From contig JAAYZY010000268.1 of the NCBI GenBank assembly GCA_012514615.1, forward strand, positions 1-11,506: DNA of 11,506 nt, in the 5' to 3' direction. A program made the position numbers and the translations under genes. Positions 6,355-11,506 of the stretch are shown piece after piece. The notes below the pieces were generated by a model. That model ran no database searches. It was not told where the DNA came from and saw only the letters and a list, made by a program, of their open reading frames with translations. The stretch is from Chloroflexota bacterium. GTDB lineage: Bacteria > Chloroflexota > Anaerolineae > DTPP01. Each line of letters starts with the position of its first letter. Within the stretch, counting starts at the first letter, position 1.

Positions 6355-9233
6355 CCGAGCGTCTCCGTCAGGTGGATCGTTGGCTCCTGGCGCTTCTGCT
6401 GGGGGCGGCCTTCGCCCTGCGCCTGTGGGGGCTGGGGGCCGACAGCCTCTGGTACGATGAGACGGTGACCCTGTTCATCGCCCAGGAGAGCTTGCCGCGC
6501 CTGCTGGCCCACACCGCCGGCGACATCCATCCCCCTCTCTACTACCTCTTGCAGCACCTGTGGCTGGCAGCAGCCGGCAACGGCGAGTTCGCCGCGGCCT
6601 TCTTCTCCCTGTTTTGGGGCGTGCTGCTGGTGGCGCTGGGGGCGCGCTTGGCCCTGGCTGTTGCCGGCCAGCGGGAGGTGGCCGGGCTGACGGCCCTGCT
6701 GCTGGCCTTCTCGCCCTACGGCCTGTGGTACTCGCAGGAGGTGCGCATGTACACCCTGGGAGCCAGCCTGGGCCTGTTGGCGGCGCTGGCGCTGTGGCGC
6801 TGGCTGGGGGCGCTGGCGGCTCGCCCCGGTCTGGGCGGCCGCTGGATGGCGGTCTATGCCCTGTGCGGGGCGTTGGGCCTCTACACGCTCTACTACTTCG
6901 CCTTCTTGCTGGCGTTCTTGGGGCTCTGGGGCCTGGCAGCGCTGGCGCGGCTGCCCCGATCGGGGCGGGCGCAACGCATGGCCGCTTGGGTCGGCGCGCA
7001 AGGGGCCATCCTCGCCCTTTTCGGGCCGTGGCTGCCCATCGCCTGGCGGCAAGCGGCCAACCCGCCGGTGCCGCCCTGGCGCAGCTTCACACCCTTGGGG
7101 CAGGTGCTGGCCGAGTCGTGGCAGGCCCTGGCGTTGGGCCAGTCGGCCCCGGCCGGGGTGGGGTGGCTCTTCGTGGCCTTGGCGGCGTTGCTCTGGCTGG
7201 GCGGGGCGATGGCCCTGGCACGCCGCGGCCGGCGGCAAGCCGTCTGGTTCTTGGCCGGCTACACCTGGGTTCCTTTGGCGGCCATCTTCCTTGCTTCCTA
7301 CGCCACGCCCCTCTACCACCCCCGCTACCTCTTCACCTACTCGCCGCCGTTCTACGCCCTGGCGGCGGCCGGGCTGGCCGCCGCGCGGCGCTGGGGCCGT
7401 CGCCTGCCGCTGGCGCTGCTGCTGACCGTGCTGGTGGGCTTCGGCTGGTCGGCCGGGCGCTTGTGGGCCGTGCCGGACTACCGCGCCGACGCCCATGGGG
7501 AGGCGGTGCAGACCTTGGAGTCCCTCTGGCGGCCGGGCGACGCGGTGCTGATCCATGCCGGCTACGTCTACACGGCTCTGGAGCACTACTACAACGGCCA
7601 GGTGGGGTGGCGGGGCCGCCTGGTGGACTACCCCACGGCGCCCACGCCGGCCGGGCCGGTGTGGGTGCAGGCAGGCTCGGTGGATGGCGAGGCGAGCTTG
7701 GGCTGGGGCGACCGGCGCTCCGACTTCTATGCCATGCCCGCGGCGGAGGCGCACCAGGCCCTGGAAGACCTCTTCCGCCGCCACCCCCGGGTCTGGGTCT
7801 ACCGCTGCTACGATACGGTCACCGATCCCCAGGGCCTGGTGCGCGGCTGGTTGGGCGAACTGGGCACTCCCTTCCACGACCAGGTCTTCAGCGGGCCCAG
7901 CAGCCTGCGCCTGCAGGGCTACGTGAGCCGCCTGGCCGCGGCCCCAACCGCGGCAGGGGATGGCCCAACCTTCGGCGGCGCGCTGCGCGTGGTTGGGGTG
8001 CAGGCTCAAGAAGGCCAGGAGGGGACGGTCTGGGCCGACCTGGCTTGGCAGCGGGTGGGGCCCATGGCCGCCGATTGGGTGGTCAGCCTGCGGCTCTACG
8101 ACGAGGCAGGCCAGCGCGTGGCGCAAGTTGACGAAACGCCGCTGGGGCCGCTCTACGGCCCTAGGGAGTGGCCGGCCGGCCAGACCGTGACCCAACCGCT
8201 GCGGCTGGCCTTGCCGCTAGGGACTCCGCCTGGGGCCTACTCGGTGCGCCTGACGGTCTACGATCGGCAGACGCGCCAGCCGATGCCTGATGAGGCAGGG
8301 CAGGCAGAAGTGCAGGTGGGCGCGCTGCGCCTGACGCAGCCCGACCACCGCGCCGTGGCGATGGGGATGGGCATCCCCTACGGAGCGCGCTTCGCCGGCG
8401 GGGCGCGCCTGCTGGACGCCAGGCCGGCCACCTACGAGCCGCAGCCGGGCGAGCCGTTCACCCTGGAACTGCTGTGGCAGCGGGAAGGCGCGGGGGCCAC
8501 GGAGACGCCTACGCTGTTCCTGCAGGCGGCGGACGATGGGGGCGCCCTGCTCTGGGCCGAAGAACGGCCGTTGGGCGGTCCGAGCTACCCCTACACCGCC
8601 TGGGCAGAGGGCGAGGTGGTGCGCACGCGCCACACCCTGCGGCTGCCGGCCGACACCCCCAGTGGGGGGTACGCCCTGTGGGTAGGCTTGTTGGGGCCGT
8701 ACACAGGGGGGCGACTGCCGGCTTCGCAGCGACCGGGGCTTTCGGCCGACCGCCTGCGCCTAGGGACGTTGACCGTGCGGGCTCGCCAGCCGCTCCCAGC
8801 CGCGGCGACTGCCTTCGCCCAGCCCAGCGGGGCCGAGTTTGGCCAGGGGATCGTCCTGCTGGACTATGACGTGGAGCCGGCGGCGGCTGCGGCGGGGGAG
8901 GAGATGACCGTGCACCTGCGCTGGCAGGCGCGCCGGGCGCAGGGTGGAGACTATCACCTCTTCCTGCACCTGACCGCGGTGGATTCGCCGTTGCCGCTGG
9001 CCCAGGCGGACGCTCCGCCGCTGGGGGGCGCCCTGCCCACCGGCCGCTGGCTGCCTGGCGAGACGCTGGCCGATCGGCTGACCCTGACGCTGCCGGCTGG
9101 CACGCCGCCGGGGGGTTACCGCCTGCGGCTGGGGTTCTACGAGCCGAGCACCGGGGCGCGCCTGCCGGTGCGGGCGGCAGACGGCGCGCCGTTGGGCGAC
9201 AGCCTGGACCTGGGCCTGCTGCAGGTGCGCTAG
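6351..9233 (+). CDS. GT39/PMT-like integral membrane glycosyltransferase with a three-repeat C-terminal tail
   Basis: This 960-aa protein looks like a GT-C fold, polyprenyl-phosphate-sugar-dependent glycosyltransferase of the PMT/ArnT group, moving sugars to protein or lipid outside the membrane. The acidic motif LWYDETVT (33-40, D36 and E37) sits after the first membrane segment, as in GT-C enzymes. DIHPPLYYLLQ (58-68) and YSQEVRMYTL (127-136) are typical of Chloroflexota members. About ten hydrophobic segments lie between residues 11 and 372. The remainder (about 373-960) is soluble, probably extracytoplasmic, and contains three repeats ending in LPxGTPPGxY...TxxxxP at about 621-645, 766-790 and 915-940. 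These look like beta-sandwich units. The start overlaps the GH4 stop as ATGA, with GAGAGG upstream. The frame is open further upstream inside GH4, but residue 1 here fits the first membrane helix. The acceptor is unknown. Confidence 0.88.
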   Translation: MTERLRQVDRWLLALLLGAAFALRLWGLGADSLWYDETVTLFIAQESLPRLLAHTAGDIHPPLYYLLQHLWLAAAGNGEFAAAFFSLFWGVLLVALGARLALAVAGQREVAGLTALLLAFSPYGLWYSQEVRMYTLGASLGLLAALALWRWLGALAARPGLGGRWMAVYALCGALGLYTLYYFAFLLAFLGLWGLAALARLPRSGRAQRMAAWVGAQGAILALFGPWLPIAWRQAANPPVPPWRSFTPLGQVLAESWQALALGQSAPAGVGWLFVALAALLWLGGAMALARRGRRQAVWFLAGYTWVPLAAIFLASYATPLYHPRYLFTYSPPFYALAAAGLAAARRWGRRLPLALLLTVLVGFGWSAGRLWAVPDYRADAHGEAVQTLESLWRPGDAVLIHAGYVYTALEHYYNGQVGWRGRLVDYPTAPTPAGPVWVQAGSVDGEASLGWGDRRSDFYAMPAAEAHQALEDLFRRHPRVWVYRCYDTVTDPQGLVRGWLGELGTPFHDQVFSGPSSLRLQGYVSRLAAAPTAAGDGPTFGGALRVVGVQAQEGQEGTVWADLAWQRVGPMAADWVVSLRLYDEAGQRVAQVDETPLGPLYGPREWPAGQTVTQPLRLALPLGTPPGAYSVRLTVYDRQTRQPMPDEAGQAEVQVGALRLTQPDHRAVAMGMGIPYGARFAGGARLLDARPATYEPQPGEPFTLELLWQREGAGATETPTLFLQAADDGGALLWAEERPLGGPSYPYTAWAEGEVVRTRHTLRLPADTPSGGYALWVGLLGPYTGGRLPASQRPGLSADRLRLGTLTVRARQPLPAAATAFAQPSGAEFGQGIVLLDYDVEPAAAAAGEEMTVHLRWQARRAQGGDYHLFLHLTAVDSPLPLAQADAPPLGGALPTGRWLPGETLADRLTLTLPAGTPPGGYRLRLGFYEPSTGARLPVRAADGAPLGDSLDLGLLQVR

Positions 9234-9241
9234 ACGCGAAA

Positions 9242-9266
9242 CGGGGCAAGCCAAGCGCTTGCCCCG
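9242..9266. terminator. Hairpin between convergent genes, probable terminator
   Basis: Arms CGGGGCAAGC (9242-9251) and GCTTGCCCCG (9257-9266) pair perfectly over 10 bp with a 5-nt loop. It is 8 nt after the glycosyltransferase stop and about 20 nt past the SRP RNA 3' end on the other strand. On the minus strand it is followed by a short TTT (9241-9239), which favours termination of the SRP RNA. No T-run follows on the plus strand. Bidirectional action is possible. Confidence 0.6.
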
Positions 9267-9285
9267 CGACGGTGGGTCTGGGGGA

Positions 9286-9555
9286 ACGGCCGTGCACCCC
9301 CTGTCGAACCGTACCCACTGGCTTGTACCCTCATCCCGACTCGAGCCAGGCTACCCTGCGGCACCCAGAGGTGACTACTTACCGCTGCTTCCTTCCGGAC
9401 CTGACGGGGTTCGCAGGCCTCCGCCGCGCAGGACCCAGCTCTCAACGCCAGAAAGAGGGACAGTCCCAGTTGGCCTGGGCCCTCGAGGGGGGATTCAGCC
9501 CCGCTGTAGCGGATTGCGGGTACAGGGCACCGCTAGCTCCCCGCCTAGCACGACC
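9286..9555 (-). ncRNA. ffs: Signal recognition particle RNA, bacterial large (Alu-containing) type
   Basis: This is the RNA scaffold of the signal recognition particle, which with Ffh targets nascent membrane proteins. On the minus strand the near-universal domain IV loop CCGGAAGGAAGCAGC lies at 9398-9384. The Alu-domain hallmarks GTGCTAGG (9551-9544), then GGGGAGCTAGCGGTGCCCTG, then CCGCAATCCGCTA match the order in the Bacillus subtilis 6S-like scRNA. GGGTCCTGCGC and TGCCGCAGGGTAGCCTGG flank the S domain. The 3' part, TTCGACAGGGGGTGCACGG, also matches that RNA. The ends pair: CGGTCGTGC (9556-9548) with GCACGGCCG (9295-9287) gives 9 bp with one G-U wobble. Length is about 270 nt, with ends good to a few bases. 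The 5' end is set by the promoter at 9562-9590. No protein-coding role is needed here. Confidence 0.95.
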
Positions 9556-9561
9556 GGGGCC

Positions 9562-9590
9562 ATCTTACCCTAGGAGGGCTGGTTTGTCAA
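9562..9590 (-). promoter_or_regulatory. Near-consensus sigma-70 promoter of the SRP RNA gene
   Basis: On the minus strand the -35 is TTGACA (9590-9585), a perfect consensus. A 17-nt spacer follows, then -10 TAAGAT (9567-9562). Transcription should start near G9555, at the predicted 5' end of the SRP RNA. Strength fits a stable, abundant RNA. Confidence 0.85.
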
Positions 9591-9645
9591 ACGGCGGCCC
9601 GCTGGCTTTGCCGGCCTGGGCTGCCGCTTGGGGTGGCGGCGCGGG

Positions 9646-9673
9646 GGATCAGGCCCCGCCCAGCGCCTGATCC
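9646..9673. repeat. 8-bp inverted repeat across the SDR stop codon
   Basis: GGATCAGG (9646-9653) and CCTGATCC (9666-9673) form a perfect inverted repeat with a 12-nt loop, including the SDR stop codon. It could help terminate the tetR-SDR transcript, but no T-run follows on the minus strand. A second pairing, GCGGGG (9641-9646) with CCCCGC (9654-9659), competes with it. Weak evidence. Confidence 0.3.
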
Positions 9674-10689
9674 TCAGGCTGGCGCCGGTAGAGCGAGCGC
9701 AGGATGGCCAGGACGTTGGGCTGGCCGTTGGCCCTGCGGAAGCGAGGCGAGCGGCGCAGCAACCAGTACCGCACCAGCGGCTGGCAGAGCCACGCCAAGT
9801 GCCGCCGCGGCCCCAGCCGCCTCCTCAGGTCTTGGGACCAGTCGGCCAGTGTGTGCCGCTGGTAGTGCAGCACCTCTTCGGTGACCCGAGAATCGAGCCA
9901 ATCGGCGCCGAACGGTTGGGCGTCGAACGCCTCGGCCGGCAGCATGCCCACGCCGCTAGCATTCAGCACCTGCTTGACCATCTCGCCGTAGAGGAACTGG
10001 CACCTTTCGCCCCCACCCAACAGCCAAGTCTTGCCCCAGACCTCTTCTGAAGCAGCGGCATTGGCCAAGGCCAGGCCCACATCCCGGGTGTGCACGAACT
10101 CCATGCGGTTGTCCAGCGGGATGGTGAACATGGCGGGGTCCAGCCGCAGGTCCAGGGGCAAGGTGGCAGCCAGGCGGAAGACCGCCCAGGGCAGGCCCGA
10201 CTCACGCACCATCTCCTCGCAGCGGATCTTGTGCAACGAGTAGCGGTCGGTGGCCAGCAGGGGGTCGTCGGCCCGGCGCGGCGGCGGCTGATCGTGGGTG
10301 AGGCCGTAGACGTGCAACGACGAGGTGAAGATGATCTTGGGCGGCCCGGGCTGCGCCTTCAGGGCCTCCAGCAGGTTGGCGGTGCCGCCCACGTTGATCG
10401 CTTCGGCCCACTCCGGTTGCTCGTCGGTGCCCACGCCGGTGGCCGAGAGTTTGGGGATGATGAACGCCAGGTGGATCACCACGTCTTGGCCGTGCACGGC
10501 GGCGGCGACGTCCTGGGGCTGGCGCAGGTCGCCCCACACGATCTCCACCCTGCTGGCCCAGGCGCGGGCCTTCTTGAGGTTGGCCTTGGTTGGCACATCG
10601 AAGGCGCGCACGGTGTGGCCCTGAAGGTGCAGCTCGGCCAAAGTGCTGCTGCCGATGTTGCCAAACGCCCCTGTTACCAATACCTTCAT
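9649..10689 (-). CDS. Extended short-chain dehydrogenase, NAD-dependent epimerase/dehydratase-like
   Basis: This 346-aa cytoplasmic Rossmann-fold protein belongs to the extended SDR (NAD-dependent epimerase/dehydratase) superfamily; the substrate is not identifiable. The cofactor loop is TGAFGNIG (6-13). GDLRQPQDVAAAVHG.DVVIHLA (53-75) is the typical second half of the cofactor site. The catalytic pair is Y150-x-x-x-K154 in RYSLHKIRCEE, with the preceding serine in IFTSSLHVYG (120-129). The basic C-terminal end (about 290-346) is rich in Arg and Leu and is not part of the core fold. The ATG has GAGGA at 10700-10696. It follows the TetR gene by 9 nt on the same strand, so the regulator and enzyme form an operon under one promoter. 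It is probably the regulated enzyme; the inducer is unknown. Confidence 0.9.
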   Translation of the reverse strand: MKVLVTGAFGNIGSSTLAELHLQGHTVRAFDVPTKANLKKARAWASRVEIVWGDLRQPQDVAAAVHGQDVVIHLAFIIPKLSATGVGTDEQPEWAEAINVGGTANLLEALKAQPGPPKIIFTSSLHVYGLTHDQPPPRRADDPLLATDRYSLHKIRCEEMVRESGLPWAVFRLAATLPLDLRLDPAMFTIPLDNRMEFVHTRDVGLALANAAASEEVWGKTWLLGGGERCQFLYGEMVKQVLNASGVGMLPAEAFDAQPFGADWLDSRVTEEVLHYQRHTLADWSQDLRRRLGPRRHLAWLCQPLVRYWLLRRSPRFRRANGQPNVLAILRSLYRRQPEDQALGGA

Positions 10690-10698
10690 GGTCGGTCC

Positions 10699-11319
10699 TC
10701 ACTCCTCTTGGGGTTCACGTTGGCCTTGCTGCTGGAGCCCGGCCAGCAGCAGGCCCATGGACTCCGGCGCGGCTGCGGCCCAGTCGGCGCCGTCTGGGTC
10801 CAGCAGCCCCTGCATCAGCAGGCCGATGGCCAGGGCCAAGACGGTCTGGCCGGCCCGCTGGGGGTTCACCGGGGCCAAGGAGCCTTGGGCGACGCCAGAT
10901 TCGATGAAGCCGGCGAAGAAGTCGCGGTAGCGGCGGTAGGGAGCTACCGTCTCTGCCCAGATCTGGGGGTCGCGGGAGGCTTGGCTCCAGAACTCCAGGA
11001 ACAGGGGGAGCTGACCGCGGGCATCTCGGAAGACGGCGCCGAACAGACCGGCCATGCCCAGCAGCTCTTGGGGGGCGTCCTGGGCCCGGGAGCGGACGGC
11101 TTGCAGTTGCTCCTGCAGCTCGCTCAGCCAGCTCTCCAGCAGGCTGGCAAAGACGGCGTGCTTGCTAGGGAAGTGGTGGTAGAAGGCCCCCTTGCTGACC
11201 GCAGCGCCCCGACAGATGTCGGCCACGCCGGCCCTTTCGTAACCGTCGCGGGCAAAGCAGCTCAGCGCTGCCTCCAGGATGCGGGCGCGGGTCTCTTCGC
11301 CCCGCGGTTGGCTGACCAT
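10699..11319 (-). CDS. TetR/AcrR-family transcriptional regulator
   Basis: This 206-aa protein has the typical TetR-family size and layout. The N-terminal DNA-binding domain contains TRARILEAALSCFARDGYERAGVADICRGAAVSKGAFYHHFPSKHAVF; within it the helix-turn-helix is about residues 31-50, ending in the characteristic GAFYHHF. The rest (about 60-206) is the divergent helical ligand-binding and dimerisation domain, whose ligand cannot be read. The ATG at 11319 has a strong GAGGAGGGG at 11333-11325. Its own promoter and a palindrome over the predicted start site lie just upstream, which predicts autorepression. It is first in an operon with the SDR gene (9-nt gap) and is divergent from the gene at 11481. 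It might therefore also affect that gene. Confidence 0.93.
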   Translation of the reverse strand: MVSQPRGEETRARILEAALSCFARDGYERAGVADICRGAAVSKGAFYHHFPSKHAVFASLLESWLSELQEQLQAVRSRAQDAPQELLGMAGLFGAVFRDARGQLPLFLEFWSQASRDPQIWAETVAPYRRYRDFFAGFIESGVAQGSLAPVNPQRAGQTVLALAIGLLMQGLLDPDGADWAAAAPESMGLLLAGLQQQGQREPQEE

Positions 11320-11343
11320 GGAAGCCCCTCCTCAGGAAAAGCA

Positions 11344-11359
11344 TACCGAACGGTCGGTA
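11344..11359. promoter_or_regulatory. Probable TetR operator
   Basis: A perfect inverted repeat TACCGA (11344-11349) / TCGGTA (11354-11359) with a 4-nt centre lies immediately downstream of the minus-strand -10 box. It covers the predicted transcription start (about 11355). ACCGA-type palindromes are common TetR-family targets. Its position would block initiation of the tetR-SDR operon. Confidence 0.7.
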
Positions 11360-11361
11360 CT

Positions 11362-11390
11362 ATTATAGCAGGGATGGGCGGGTGGGTCAA
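11362..11390 (-). promoter_or_regulatory. Sigma-70 promoter of the tetR-SDR operon
   Basis: On the minus strand -35 TTGACC (11390-11385), a 17-nt spacer and a perfect -10 TATAAT (11367-11362) are present. The predicted start near 11355 leaves a leader of about 36 nt with a strong ribosome-binding site. Confidence 0.85.
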
Positions 11391-11436
11391 GCGGGTGTGC
11401 GGGATGGGCTCGCGGGTGGCTGAGTGGCGGGCGCTG

Positions 11437-11445
11437 TGGTACACT
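11437..11445 (+). promoter_or_regulatory. Extended -10 promoter element for the right-edge gene
   Basis: TGGTACACT (TG at 11437-11438, -10 TACACT at 11440-11445) has the same TGNTACACTG pattern as the promoter at 1307-1316. The -35 region at 17-nt spacing (TGGCTG, 11417-11422) is poor. Transcription would start near 11452, giving a leader of about 29 nt with a GGGAGAGGGG ribosome-binding site (11461-11470). Confidence 0.5.
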
Positions 11446-11480
11446 GCCGCCATCTCTGTAGGGAGAGGGGCTTGCCTCAT

Positions 11481-11506
11481 ATGACTGCAGACCAAGAAGC
11501 TGTGGC
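11481..11506 (+). CDS. Start of an unidentified gene, cut by the window edge
   Basis: An ATG at 11481 opens a frame reading MTADQEAV before the window ends. Support comes from the purine-rich GGGAGAGGGG at 11461-11470, 10 nt upstream, and the extended -10 element at 11437-11445. It is divergent from the tetR-SDR operon. Too little is present to assign a family. Confidence 0.5.

Noticed and set aside
6303..8195. A 630-codon minus-strand open frame opposite the glycosyltransferase
   Set aside because: Its protein is a low-complexity Gln/Pro/Arg/His-rich sequence with no motif, typical of antisense frames in high-GC genes. Similar minus-strand frames at 1232-2527 and 2645-3838 were rejected for the same reason.
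9259..9670. Two plus-strand open frames of 104 and 132 codons in the gap after the glycosyltransferase
   Set aside because: They lie opposite the SRP RNA gene, and their sequence is explained by conserved RNA structure.
10090..11484. A 464-codon plus-strand open frame opposite the SDR and TetR genes
   Set aside because: It is antisense to two well-supported genes and crosses their promoter and operator. The protein shows no recognisable domain.

Overview
The window is about 70% G+C and almost fully coding. The gene set is large Alu-type SRP RNA, COG2509 and HI0933 flavoproteins, a GH4 glycosidase, and a GT39-like protein with a long repetitive tail. Together with short intergenic gaps this suggests a Chloroflexota (Anaerolineae/Caldilineae-like) chromosome. 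That placement is inference from gene content and style, not from a phylogenetic marker search. I see no tRNA, CRISPR array, transposase or phage gene.

Layout. The first 9.2 kb is a plus-strand run. It starts with the 3' end of a pcrA/uvrD helicase gene whose last segment is out of frame, followed by an AAC(6')-like GNAT acetyltransferase. A TGNTACACT-type promoter then drives what looks like a leaderless COG2509 FAD dehydrogenase. Four more genes follow tightly: an HI0933/YhiN flavoprotein, a PfkB sugar kinase, a GH4 glycosidase and a GT39/PMT-like membrane glycosyltransferase with a three-repeat beta-sandwich-like tail. Junctions are a 3-nt gap, a GTGA overlap, a disturbed kinase/GH4 junction and an ATGA overlap.

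From 9.2 to 9.6 kb the strand flips. A 10-bp hairpin lies between the convergent glycosyltransferase gene and a minus-strand SRP RNA gene (ffs, about 270 nt) that has its own near-consensus promoter (TTGACA-N17-TAAGAT). From 9.65 to 11.32 kb a minus-strand pair encodes a TetR-family regulator and an extended SDR (NAD-dependent epimerase/dehydratase-like). Their promoter (TTGACC-N17-TATAAT) has a TACCGA/TCGGTA inverted repeat over the predicted start site, as expected for autorepression. At the right edge a divergent plus-strand gene begins and is cut off after about 8 codons.

The most notable spot is the kinase/GH4 junction (about 4945-5068). The kinase catalytic core is intact, but its 3' end contains a G6 run followed by two perfect hairpins in tandem. 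The frame stays open straight into the GH4 gene, creating an apparent kinase-GH4 fusion. The likely causes are insertion of a small REP-like palindromic element or a homopolymer indel. A kinase beside a GH4 enzyme also suggests a PTS-independent route for making and cleaving phosphorylated glycosides.
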